A stretch of DNA of 32,257 nucleotides from Gammaproteobacteria bacterium (GTDB lineage Bacteria > Pseudomonadota > Gammaproteobacteria > Steroidobacterales > Woeseiaceae), in assembly GCA_029862045.1 (NCBI GenBank), contig JAOTYE010000030.1:1-32257 (forward strand), read 5' to 3'. Numbering within the stretch: position 1 is the stretch's first letter; each line of letters starts with the position of its first letter. The translations under genes and the position numbers were made by a program. The notes under the pieces are model-generated. The model did no database searches and was not told where the DNA came from. It was given only the letters and a program-made list of their open reading frames with translations. This document shows positions 18,936-26,808 of this stretch, piece after piece.

Positions 18936-18959
18936 AAAGCCCCGTCGAAACGGGGCTTT
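18936..18959. terminator. Intrinsic terminator downstream of the TPR-sulfotransferase gene
   Basis: A perfect ten-pair stem, AAAGCCCCGT (18936-18945) with ACGGGGCTTT (18950-18959), encloses a four-base loop. T and A runs at its ends make it usable on either strand. On the minus strand it ends the sulfotransferase gene, whose stop is at 19028. Confidence 0.8.
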
Positions 18960-19027
18960 CCGGGTCGCGGACTGCCGCCTACGGCCCCGTCAAAGTGTTG
19001 AGATTGGTAAGTCCATACAAAACAAAA

Positions 19028-20890
19028 TCAGCCAGTTACCGGACGCATCTTTTCGATGAGTTGATGCAGATACGGTTCGTAGTGTTTCCAAAACCCGACC
19101 GCCCCTTTGTAGACAGGCTGTCGTACTTGCTCGGAGCTCGCCGTGGTCACCACGCGCTCTGATTCGTAGAAGCGGAGACATTCGTTTTCCCACGAAAGTT
19201 CGCACCACTCAAGCATCCGCCGGATTTCCTTCTCTGTGTTCTCGACAACGTCTTCGTAGTCCACCCGCAACACCCTGTCCGGCATGACATCATTCCAGTG
19301 CCTCATGATTCGGTGGTATTGAAGATAGTAGTCACCGAGTTCATCAAGATCGTATGCAAACTCCTTACCCGTGGCGAACCATTGGCGATAGTTACCGACA
19401 CAGGTATCAAGAGGATTACGACGGGCGTCGATAATCTTCGCATTTGGCAGTGCCATCGCGATCAGGCCCGCGTACAAAAAATTGTCTGGCATTTTGTCAA
19501 TGAACCACGGTTTCGATTCCAACCGGTGCAACTTCGTCGCCCTCAGGTACTGATTACCGATATCAGCTAGCTCGCCCGCCCCCAGTTCGACGATTGCCAG
19601 AGGCGTATTGGCGTTCTCTGCGACCATATGGCGTCTCGCAAGTCCCACCATGTACGGTAGTTCAGTCGTTGCCTCTACAGCGCTGTGGCTTGCGAGGATT
19701 TGCTCTATCAGAGTCGACCCTGATCTTGGCATGCCGACGACGAAGACAGGTGTCACCGGTTGCGGCTCGACCCCTTCACCGCGCGCAACCACAGTTGCAT
19801 CAACTGTCGCGATGATTGCGTCGATTTCCAACTCAAATTGCGCACGGTCGAAACAGACTGACATGCGGCGCGCCTTGTTTCCGTCTGCATAGAATTGCCA
19901 TGCCTCGTCATATTGATGACGGTCGTCCAGTGCCTTACCCAAGGCGAAATCTACGTATATGCCGTCTGACGCCGTAATGTTGTCGGCTTGCCGAAACGAT
20001 TTCATCTGCTCAAGCTCATCATCGCTGAACGTGTAGGTGCGAAGACTGGAAAGACTCCACCACGACTCACCAATGTTCACGCCCTCCTGAATGCAGGCTC
20101 GATAGCCCGCGATCGCTTCTTCAGTTCGCCCAAGTGCGCGGAGTGCGTGCGAGCGCCCGGATTGCCCATATCTTGATTTTGGATCCAACGCCAATCCGGC
20201 ATCGTAGGCATTGAGTGCTTCCTCTGGAATTCCGACGGTAAACAGATATCTGCCCAGGGAGAAATAAAATTCCGGATTTCGTGGCTCGAGTTCCACGGCG
20301 CGTCTAAACAGGTCGATTGCCTGCGAATATTGATGATGATCAGCATAAAAGCGCGCCAGGTCGGACACCGCCTTGACTGAGTCGGGCGCTTTGTCGACAG
20401 CGTTTTGTAAAAGGCGACCTGCTGCCGGCACAAGCCCTTCATCGGACGCGATAGCAGCCATCAATCGCATGGCATCAACATCGTTTGGGTTGCGGGCGAG
20501 TATCTGGCCACAGACGTTTTTTGCCTCCGTCAGATTGCCTTGACCCCGGAGCGCGTGCACAAGACCAAGCCATGAAGATCCCAGGTCCGGAAGCAGTGTT
20601 ATCGCCTTGCGAAACATTGCTTCTGCTTTTTGAAACTCATCACGGCGTAAATAGAGAACCGCGAGATCGTCATACGGCTTCCCGAACTTTGGCGCGAGTG
20701 TGATCGCTCGTTGTAGTCGCCGTTCCGCCTCATCAAGCTGACCGGACTTCAGCAAGATTGCGCCAAGCAGGGCAATCATGTTGACATCATTGCCGTTGCG
20801 ATCGATAGCCTTGCGGCAAAGGTCCTCCGCTCCGCCCAGATTATTTGCCGCCAGCAACTTCTGGAGTTTTTCGATTTGTGGATCGTTCAT
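19028..20890 (-). CDS. TPR-repeat protein with C-terminal sulfotransferase domain
   Basis: The 620-residue product joins tandem tetratricopeptide repeats (about residues 1-330; for example AEDLCRKAIDRNGNDVNMIALLGAILLKSGQ-type units of 34 residues) to a PAPS-dependent sulfotransferase domain. The sulfotransferase has the 5'-phosphosulfate loop VGMPRSGSTLIEQIL at about 385-399 and FIDKMPDNFLYAGLIAMALP followed by IDARRNPLDTCVGNY, the 3'-phosphate-binding motif. This architecture is common in aquatic gammaproteobacteria; acceptors are usually unknown. No glycan, polyketide or lipid synthesis genes are adjacent. The start is ATG 20888-20890. It is followed by a strong terminator at 18936-18959. 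Confidence 0.88.
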   Translation of the reverse strand: MNDPQIEKLQKLLAANNLGGAEDLCRKAIDRNGNDVNMIALLGAILLKSGQLDEAERRLQRAITLAPKFGKPYDDLAVLYLRRDEFQKAEAMFRKAITLLPDLGSSWLGLVHALRGQGNLTEAKNVCGQILARNPNDVDAMRLMAAIASDEGLVPAAGRLLQNAVDKAPDSVKAVSDLARFYADHHQYSQAIDLFRRAVELEPRNPEFYFSLGRYLFTVGIPEEALNAYDAGLALDPKSRYGQSGRSHALRALGRTEEAIAGYRACIQEGVNIGESWWSLSSLRTYTFSDDELEQMKSFRQADNITASDGIYVDFALGKALDDRHQYDEAWQFYADGNKARRMSVCFDRAQFELEIDAIIATVDATVVARGEGVEPQPVTPVFVVGMPRSGSTLIEQILASHSAVEATTELPYMVGLARRHMVAENANTPLAIVELGAGELADIGNQYLRATKLHRLESKPWFIDKMPDNFLYAGLIAMALPNAKIIDARRNPLDTCVGNYRQWFATGKEFAYDLDELGDYYLQYHRIMRHWNDVMPDRVLRVDYEDVVENTEKEIRRMLEWCELSWENECLRFYESERVVTTASSEQVRQPVYKGAVGFWKHYEPYLHQLIEKMRPVTG

Positions 20891-20998
20891 GCGCTGTGTC
20901 GGGTTCGAAACTATGCCACCTCAAATGCAGCCAGCGGGTGCGACGCAGGCGCCTGAGAAAGTAGCTTGGGCGGGTCTATCTCCAAATGCAAAATGGAC

Positions 20999-21289
20999 CT
21001 ACTGTGTCATGATTTCGTAGACGCGGATGCTCGCAATGAACGGATTGTCCTGAGCGATCTTCTCTGCATCATCAAGGCTTTCGGCATTGATAATCGAATA
21101 GCCCGTAATGGATTCCATCCCCATCGGTAGGTCCTTGGACCCGCTATGCGAGACCTCTCGCGCACCACCATGGAATCCCCCGTTTTCCACGGACCTGTCC
21201 GCGATCGATTCAAACCATTTGCCCCAGGCCGCCATGATCTCCGGGGTAGGCTTTTCGAATCCGAAATGCAGCAACATGAATCGTTTCAC
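20999..21289 (-). CDS. YCII-related domain protein
   Basis: Small 96-residue protein of the YCII/dimeric alpha-beta barrel type (MLLHFGFEKPTPEIMAAWGKWFESI, then GYSIINAESLDDAEKIAQDNPF). Such proteins are often found with ECF sigma factors, but none is here. The start is taken at GTG 21287-21289 because GAGGAG lies 6 bases upstream; an ATG at 21367 is in frame but lacks a binding site. No catalytic function can be assigned. It lies downstream of the caspase-CHAT operon on the same strand, separated by 140 bases with a GGGCCC inverted repeat (21326-21343). Confidence 0.75.
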   Translation of the reverse strand: MKRFMLLHFGFEKPTPEIMAAWGKWFESIADRSVENGGFHGGAREVSHSGSKDLPMGMESITGYSIINAESLDDAEKIAQDNPFIASIRVYEIMTQ

Positions 21290-21325
21290 TTCGCTCTCCT
21301 CGCACAGTTTTTTTGGGCAGGCGAC

Positions 21326-21343
21326 GGGCCCGCTCGAGGGCCC
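21326..21343. repeat. Perfect GGGCCC inverted repeat
   Basis: GGGCCC (21326-21331) and GGGCCC (21338-21343) flank the six bases GCTCGA. It can form a short GC hairpin in either transcript, between the membrane-protein gene and the YCII gene. No T-run follows on the minus strand, so it is not a good terminator. Its role is unknown. Confidence 0.5.
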
Positions 21344-21429
21344 TAACGTTAAGCCGTGGTCCACCAACTATCAAGCTTCGGGATGATCTGCAGCCTTGAA
21401 GAGATCAAAAATCGGTAGCCACGCTCTGC

Positions 21430-21987
21430 CTAGCTTTTCGTAAACCCAATCACGAAGAAGACGTATAGCAGCACCCATAATGAAAGCGAAAGCATAATGG
21501 TCATGCCAACCAGGTAATAGCCCGGAATTGGTTGCAAGACTCCAGCAGCGACAAGCATGGTTGTCGTCAGGATGTAAACATATTTCGCTAGCGACATTTC
21601 GCGCGACCTTTTGACCGCCGTGTCGTGCGACTTCCCCCTGATATTTAACCCGATCCGGTTGAGACGACGATCGCCGGACAATGCGCTGGCGCCAACAATT
21701 GCTGTGTAGCCGCCCATCACCGGTAAGCCGATTCGCCAAACGACTATGTCAGTCACTCCGAAATGATGGAAAATAAAGGGCAGAATAGAAAACAACATTG
21801 CACCGAGCGACCAACCAAAAATGATTCCCAACGCCCAGTTTAATCGTCGTCCGTCATAAACGACGGTGTTTGCAGCAAGCGCTACGACGATTGCGGAAAA
21901 TCCCGCAACACCCACCGAAATCGCTGCGAAGGCCTCTAGTGCGTTGGCTGCCAACATTTTGATGCCTACAGTATCGGAAACGGACAC
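21430..21987 (-). CDS. Multi-pass membrane protein of the caspase-CHAT operon
   Basis: A 185-residue, mostly hydrophobic protein that I do not recognise. Five membrane segments are likely at about residues 18-40, 51-74, 81-101, 134-152 and 157-181. A basic loop (SGDRRLNRIGLNIRGKSHDTAVKRSRE) between the third and fourth faces the cytoplasm by the positive-inside rule. The start is uncertain. GTG 21987 lies 4 bases after the CHAT stop, ATG 21957 is another candidate, and an in-frame ATG 22062 would overlap CHAT by 71 bases. None has a good ribosome binding site, so translational coupling is likely. It could be the membrane partner or effector of the two proteases, but no toxic fold is evident. 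Confidence 0.7.
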   Translation of the reverse strand: MSVSDTVGIKMLAANALEAFAAISVGVAGFSAIVVALAANTVVYDGRRLNWALGIIFGWSLGAMLFSILPFIFHHFGVTDIVVWRIGLPVMGGYTAIVGASALSGDRRLNRIGLNIRGKSHDTAVKRSREMSLAKYVYILTTTMLVAAGVLQPIPGYYLVGMTIMLSLSLWVLLYVFFVIGFTKS

Positions 21988-21991
21988 CTGG

Positions 21992-22582
21992 TTATTGAGT
22001 GATAGATCGCGTTGTCCTAATGCGGGAGTGATCGATTCTACGTAGCGTTGTCCGTCCGGCATGCATAAACGCAGGACTACTGCTCGGCTTTTGTTGCTTC
22101 AGGGCAGTCTCGAAAGCGTCCTTTACGGTCGCGTTGTCCTTCAAAGCACTGTAAAAGTGACGCGTAAATCGTCTCGCTGCAACATCGCGAACAATTCGGG
22201 TCGTTCCGATGGTGGCCGGAATAACCTCGCTTAGTGAGACCGCCAAGGCCTCACTGTGACACGCGTTGAGGACGACGAGCTTCACCCCTGACCCTTTGAG
22301 TAACTCTTTTAGAGTCTCGCCACTAAGGAAGTCCTTTCGGCGGCCCTCGCCTCTTAAATGCAGGCCCTCTTCTTGCGTGGCATGCCCGCTAAAGTGAAGG
22401 ATATCGAAAGCTCGTTCTTTTTCGTTCGTCCTCAGGGCGTCGCGTAAATCTGAGACTTCAGCTGCGGGCAACACTCGCAACGAGTGGCCGCCGGTAGCGA
22501 CCAGCTTTTGCAGCGTCCTGTGTTCTCGCTCTATGTCGATATACTTATCGCGCGAATTCGCCGACACAAAGAGTATATCCAT
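21992..22582 (-). CDS. CHAT-domain protease
   Basis: The 196-residue protein is essentially a lone CHAT domain, a caspase/separase-fold peptidase. It opens with MDILFVSANSRDKYIDIERE and contains the catalytic histidine in ILHFSGHA (His67) and cysteine in VVLNACHSE (Cys108). Both dyad residues are intact. The following GTTRIVRDVAARRFTRHFYSAL and ALKQQ segment fits CHAT. There are no TPR, SAVED or other sensor domains fused, so regulation must come from partners. It starts at ATG 22580-22582, 11 bases after the metacaspase stop, without a clear Shine-Dalgarno. Related CHAT proteins act in bacterial conflict systems and in CRISPR type III-E, but none of those partners is here. The C-terminal end (about 170-196) is basic and unlike the family. 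Confidence 0.88.
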   Translation of the reverse strand: MDILFVSANSRDKYIDIEREHRTLQKLVATGGHSLRVLPAAEVSDLRDALRTNEKERAFDILHFSGHATQEEGLHLRGEGRRKDFLSGETLKELLKGSGVKLVVLNACHSEALAVSLSEVIPATIGTTRIVRDVAARRFTRHFYSALKDNATVKDAFETALKQQKPSSSPAFMHAGRTTLRRIDHSRIRTTRSITQ

Positions 22583-22593
22583 CGGGTAAAGAG

Positions 22594-23559
22594 CTAGAGC
22601 GAAAAAGGTCGTTCATTGACGAATTCGTCCAGGGCCTCCCGCGACGACCCTTCGATGCGAACGAAATTCGGTACCTGCAGTGCGATTCTGGTCGCATCGC
22701 CACCCTTCCGATCCACGGCCTTACCGTAGTTCGTCTGCAGCTCTTCTCTGATCTCCCTGGCCAAATCTCCGTAATTGCCTTTGAATTTGCCATTGTTCCA
22801 GATCTTGAGCAATGCGACGGTAAACGCACCGCCATCGTCATAACCCATGGCGGTTTCGTGGTCTTGACAAGCGGAGAACAGGATTCGGCTTGCCTTTAGC
22901 TTCGGCGGCGGGTTCTTTAGACCACGCTGGATCCGGTCATACTCTTTCTTTCTGCCTTGATATACGTTGAGAGCCGTCCGTTCCTCCATCTTGCGAGGCT
23001 CGCCGTGCTCAAAACGTTCGAGTTCTTCAGAAGAGTCCGACTCTCCGGATCGTGTTGCCGAACCACTGTGACAGGAGTCGGACAAGACAACGATCTTCAC
23101 ACCCTCCGCGAATTCGGCGTGCAGCTCGCGTTGCTCGTCATCCAAAAACATTCGATCGTAGAGACACCAGGTTTCGTCCTCTCCGTCCCTTTCGTCGCCA
23201 GACAGATCCTCAACCTGGGCACCGTGACCCGAATAGGACATAAAGAAGGTATCGCCCGCTTCAAGCCGCTTCGCGGCACTACGAATCTCTTTCTCTACGT
23301 TTTCCGCGGTTGCCTCTTTTGTATTAAGAACTGTTGCGTCGAACCCCTGGCTTTTCGCCAAATCGTGCATGGCCGCTGCGTCCATTTCACAAGTTGACAG
23401 TGGCCCCACCCAACCGACATAGAAGTAACCTTCGAAGTGTACCGGATCTTTATTCTCGGTCACGACGGCATATTTGCGACCGGAACGCGTCGGTCGCAGC
23501 GGATATCCAATGGGATCGACTTTATTAACGCCTATGTGTAACGAGATTCCCTTCGCCAT
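22594..23559 (-). CDS. Metacaspase-like protease (peptidase C14 family)
   Basis: A 321-residue caspase-fold cysteine peptidase. The dyad is present: His112 in FMSYSGHGAQ and Cys163 in VLSDSCHSGS. Between them GDERDGEDETWCLYD matches the type I metacaspase pattern with conserved acidic residues near the S1 pocket and calcium-binding region, so Arg/Lys specificity and calcium dependence are likely (inference). The segment SARILFSACQDHETAMGY-like near residue 230 and GGAFTVALLKIW follow. The start is ATG 23557-23559, with GGGAGA about 8 bases upstream; an ATG 15 bases earlier has none. The protein has no signal peptide, so it should be cytosolic. It is first of a tight three-gene set with CHAT and a membrane protein. 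Confidence 0.9.
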   Translation of the reverse strand: MAKGISLHIGVNKVDPIGYPLRPTRSGRKYAVVTENKDPVHFEGYFYVGWVGPLSTCEMDAAAMHDLAKSQGFDATVLNTKEATAENVEKEIRSAAKRLEAGDTFFMSYSGHGAQVEDLSGDERDGEDETWCLYDRMFLDDEQRELHAEFAEGVKIVVLSDSCHSGSATRSGESDSSEELERFEHGEPRKMEERTALNVYQGRKKEYDRIQRGLKNPPPKLKASRILFSACQDHETAMGYDDGGAFTVALLKIWNNGKFKGNYGDLAREIREELQTNYGKAVDRKGGDATRIALQVPNFVRIEGSSREALDEFVNERPFSL

Positions 23560-23730
23560 TTCATCTTCTCCCATTGTTGGTGGCCGATATCATTAGATGG
23601 GGCCAGATTCTGTATCGGCATGCGAAGAGCCGCTCGCACGGCCATAACCGCCCGAAGGCGAGCTAAGCCTTGTCTACATCACATGCTCGGCGCCAGCGTC
23701 TATGACAGCTGCGCTGGGCCTGGCAAACAA

Positions 23731-23937
23731 CTAGCAGCGTTCTGGTCTGTCGTCTGGGCCGCGAGGTTCGCCTTCGCCGCGAGGTTCGCCTTCACCGCGT
23801 GATTCGCCTTCACCGCGAGGTTCGCCTTCACCGCGAGGTTCGCCTTCACCGCGAGGTTCGCCTTCACCGCGTGGTTCGCCTTCACCGCGTGATTCGCCGG
23901 CAGCGGCCTTTTTTTCTGGATTATTTATGTCTGACAT
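23731..23937 (-). CDS. Small hexapeptide-repeat protein
   Basis: A 68-residue protein of no recognised family. It starts at ATG 23935-23937 (MSDINNPEKKAAAGE) with GGGGGA about 8 bases upstream. About 40 residues consist of the repeat GEGEPR, ending in GPDDRPERC. The product is highly charged, disordered in appearance and has no membrane segment. Its location between the pseudo-cyclase/TPR gene and the metacaspase gene, on the same strand, suggests it belongs to that set. It may be a real small protein or a coding-compatible tandem repeat; the ribosome binding site favours the former. Its final residue is a single cysteine. Confidence 0.5.
   Translation of the reverse strand: MSDINNPEKKAAAGESRGEGEPRGEGEPRGEGEPRGEGEPRGEGESRGEGEPRGEGEPRGPDDRPERC
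23767..23892. repeat. Seven tandem copies of an 18-bp repeat
   Basis: Unit TTCGCCTTCACCGCGAGG on the plus strand, with occasional changes (…CGCGTGA, …CGCGTGG, …CTTCGCC). Copies lie at 23767, 23785, 23803, 23821, 23839, 23857 and 23875, and partial ones on both sides. Because the unit is a multiple of three, several frames on both strands stay open. It encodes GEGEPR in the accepted gene. Confidence 0.92.
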
Positions 23938-24016
23938 GATGATCCCCCACGTAAATCCGTACTCACTTCGAGGCGACATAGTACCACCTTCATCCTGCGA
24001 TTAGCGCCAACTTCCC

Positions 24017-26506
24017 TTATTCCTGAGGCTCGGCCAGCAGCGCGGCATAGCCGGTCTCGCCCTGCAAAGCCACGACGTCCGGGTCGTTCGCGAGTTGCGC
24101 CCGCGACCACCCGGCTTCGACCGTCCGCTCCAGGGCTTCGTACGCTCCTTGCATATCGCCTACCCGCAATCGCACCCGTGTTACGTAGTAATAAGCCGTC
24201 GAATCGGAGCGGAGTTCGAGCAGTTTTTCAACCTGGGCCAAGGCCTCATCAGGCCGCCCGACATAAGCATAGTACATACCGAGTCTTCCAACGCTACGCC
24301 AATCCGTCGGGTCGATCGCCAGGCGTTGTTCCGCAAGTTCAATTGCCTTGTCATAGGCATCTGCCGCGTTTTTTTCCTCGCCCTGAATGAAGCGATATGC
24401 GTCCCCTAGAAAACCCCATGACACATGGGCTTGCGGAGCAAGATCGATTGCCCGCTTTTGATCTTCGACAGCCTTCGCAAATTCACCGCGGTATTTGTAG
24501 ACGAGTCCCCGGTTCATATAGGTCCAGCGGGAGGGTAAAGGTGAGGCATTGAATGCGCTTTCGGCTTTGGCGAATGCCCCGATCGAAAGGTAGCTATTCC
24601 CCAAATTGTCGTACCCTATGCCACTATCGGGTACCAGTTTGGTGACCTTTAAGTGTCGTTCGATCGCTTCGTCGTAGCGGGACTGGTTGTATAAAAAGTT
24701 ACCAAACGCTCTGTGGACACCCCAGTAACCACCTTCGACCTCTTCTGCGCGCCGAAACGTCGCTTCAGCCTGTTCAACACGATTCTGTCCCGCGTAGGTT
24801 TCTGCCAGCGCCAGATACGGAGTGACGGCGTTCGGCTGCTGATCGATTGCTGTTTCCAGTTCCAGAACGGCGCTATCAAGTTGGCCGTTAGCGCGATAGA
24901 GATTTCCCAGGGCCACGTGTACTTCCCATAAACTATCGTCCAAAGTCAGAGCGCGGTGACACGTAAGCTCCGCTGCCTCAAAAGATTCTGTTTTCCTGGC
25001 GAACTCGTAGGTGCCCAGTTGCGCCTCGCACAGCCCGGCGTAGGCATGTGCGAAACGCCGATCCAGATTGATCGCCCAGCCAAACAATTCGATCGCGCTG
25101 GCAAGTGTTACTTCTTCAGCCGGCTGTCGCAGGTAGTCGCGGCCGCGGAGATAGTATTGATACGCCTCGGTGTTCTCGGTCGGTTGCGCCTCGATCCGAC
25201 TTTGTGACTCCGGTGACAACACCGGCACGATCGCCGCTGTCACCGATTGTGCAATATCGCTTTGAATATCGAGGATAGCCTCCAGCTTGTTGTCGTAAGT
25301 CTCGCTCCACAACAAATCGTCTGTCACTGTGTCGTCTAACGCAGCCGTTACGCGGATTTGCTCTCCGTCGCGGCGCACGCTGCCAGATAGCACGTTATCA
25401 ACCATCAGTGTTGATGCGATTGTCGCGATATCAACATCCTTGTCTTTGTAGTAAAAGGACGCTGTCCGCGAAGCCACCTTGAGCTCCTGGATTCTGCCAA
25501 GTGAACTCAGCAACTCGTCGGCGAGCCCGTCTGCAAAGAATTCATCGTCGGCGTCTACGCTGTGATTCTTGAACGGCAAAACTGCGACAGAAACTGGCTC
25601 TGCATCGTCCAAGCTGGCGAGGCCTTTCGATACATAGTTTTCGTAAACCAGGAACACCACGGCGATGACCAGCAGACCGATGATTGCACGGTTCAATCGC
25701 CTGCCTGTCAGCCAATGGATGCTGGTCTGACGCAACACATCGTCGCTGCGTTTCAAGCCCACGGGCGTTAACTCATAGACCCAGGCCAGCACCAGGGCTA
25801 TTGGGAAGCCGAGAATGAGTAAGGAGACGAAGGTCTGCATAACCCAACGGGGACTATCAAACGTCGTCAGAATTACATCCGCGACCTGAATCAATAGCCA
25901 CGCAACGACGGTGTAGGCCATGCCCACTCTGAAGACATTGCGGCGTTTGAGTTCTTCCCACAGCGAAAGAGAGCCTTTCGCCACGCCGGGTTCCACAACC
26001 TGGTAGATGGCGACCGGATCCAGAACATTCCTTACTTTCTTTTCGCCGGCAAACTCAATGCCCACATGTCCTTTGTGCTTTACCTGCTCGTACACGGAAC
26101 TGGATAGACAAATACCGCCAGGAACGGCCAACTCTTCCAGGCCTATGGCGGTGTCGATACCGTCTCCATGAAGATCGCCGTTCTCCTCAACGACACTACC
26201 GACGTGCAAGCCGATTCGCAGCAGGACGCGTTGTTCAAGGGGCAGCCGCTTGTTCTCGACAAGCATGGCCTGCTGAATCTCAACTGCACAATGAATCGCC
26301 TCGACGGCATTCGCAAACTCGGCAAACGTGCTGTCGCTTACCGGGGAGATACAACGCCCGTCATGTTTGTCGATCAAGCGTAGAATAATCTCCTGCTTGA
26401 TCTCCGAGGCTTTCCCTGAGTCGGGCTCATCAGATGCCTGCGACTGGCTGTGATCGCTTGCATCCAACGCCAAGAACGTCCCTATCCTGCTACTTCTCTC
26501 GGACAA
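24017..26506 (-). CDS. Membrane protein with degenerate class III cyclase domain, FlgO/TolB-like domain and TPR repeats
   Basis: An 829-residue protein. Residues 1-170 resemble a class III adenylate/guanylate cyclase domain (NAVEAIHCAVEIQQAM, RIGLHVGSVVEENGDLHGDGIDTAIGLEELAVPGGICLSSSVYEQV). The nucleotide- and metal-binding parts are degraded: the AADVVGYS-type motif reads LALDASDHS and the GDG motif reads VSDST. It is therefore probably a catalytically dead sensor. Three membrane segments follow (about 195-213, 224-244, 273-288), then a TolB/FlgO-like domain (about 305-430, SVAVLPFKN) and many TPR units to the end. The start is TTG 26504-26506 with a GAGAG upstream. Proteins of this architecture are common in marine gammaproteobacteria. 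It lies upstream of the small repeat protein and metacaspase genes. Confidence 0.8.
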   Translation of the reverse strand: MSERSSRIGTFLALDASDHSQSQASDEPDSGKASEIKQEIILRLIDKHDGRCISPVSDSTFAEFANAVEAIHCAVEIQQAMLVENKRLPLEQRVLLRIGLHVGSVVEENGDLHGDGIDTAIGLEELAVPGGICLSSSVYEQVKHKGHVGIEFAGEKKVRNVLDPVAIYQVVEPGVAKGSLSLWEELKRRNVFRVGMAYTVVAWLLIQVADVILTTFDSPRWVMQTFVSLLILGFPIALVLAWVYELTPVGLKRSDDVLRQTSIHWLTGRRLNRAIIGLLVIAVVFLVYENYVSKGLASLDDAEPVSVAVLPFKNHSVDADDEFFADGLADELLSSLGRIQELKVASRTASFYYKDKDVDIATIASTLMVDNVLSGSVRRDGEQIRVTAALDDTVTDDLLWSETYDNKLEAILDIQSDIAQSVTAAIVPVLSPESQSRIEAQPTENTEAYQYYLRGRDYLRQPAEEVTLASAIELFGWAINLDRRFAHAYAGLCEAQLGTYEFARKTESFEAAELTCHRALTLDDSLWEVHVALGNLYRANGQLDSAVLELETAIDQQPNAVTPYLALAETYAGQNRVEQAEATFRRAEEVEGGYWGVHRAFGNFLYNQSRYDEAIERHLKVTKLVPDSGIGYDNLGNSYLSIGAFAKAESAFNASPLPSRWTYMNRGLVYKYRGEFAKAVEDQKRAIDLAPQAHVSWGFLGDAYRFIQGEEKNAADAYDKAIELAEQRLAIDPTDWRSVGRLGMYYAYVGRPDEALAQVEKLLELRSDSTAYYYVTRVRLRVGDMQGAYEALERTVEAGWSRAQLANDPDVVALQGETGYAALLAEPQE

Positions 26507-26808
26507 AATGAATCTCTCTGGCCAGCTATAAACGTTCGGGTAGGCGCAGTATACAGCAGGCTATTAGCAAACTTTGCCCTCGCAACCGGCCCTGTCGATT
26601 CATCTTGCTGTTTGAGAGTTCTTAACTATACTAAGCGTTACGTGTGCCGAGACTGGCACTGTGAAACCACGACAATCAATAAGAAAAAGTAAAAACCCTG
26701 TTCTTGCGCTATTGGTTCGCGTACCCAGATCAAAGTCAACCTTAACAGGCGACGGTACGGCACTTGCTGAGTTCGCCAATCGGTTGCAAAGCCAACTTTG
26801 GAGATTCG
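26507..26808. other. Divergent intergenic region with two candidate promoters
   Basis: About 300 bases separate the divergent cyclase/TPR gene and the plus-strand envelope cluster. A good plus-strand promoter is at 26605-26632. On the minus strand TATACT (26548-26553) could be the -10 of the cyclase gene, without a good -35. No other structure was found. Confidence 0.5.
26605..26632 (+). promoter_or_regulatory. Predicted sigma70 promoter of the three-gene envelope cluster
   Basis: TTGCTG (26605-26610), a 16-base spacer, and TATACT (26627-26632). Four of six and five of six positions match consensus. It lies about 180 bases upstream of the first start. Confidence 0.55.

Noticed and set aside
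21430..23559. Bacterial gasdermin system
   Set aside because: A caspase-like protease is present, but no neighbour has the size and mixed fold of a gasdermin. The membrane protein has five hydrophobic helices instead.
23700..23885. Alternative minus-strand frame spelling KANLAV repeats
   Set aside because: It is open only because the 18-bp unit is a multiple of three. It lacks a ribosome binding site, unlike the GEGEPR frame.
23767..23892. Possible CRISPR array or iteron origin from 18-bp repeats
   Set aside because: There are no spacers, the unit is a multiple of three inside an open frame with a ribosome binding site, and no replication gene is near.
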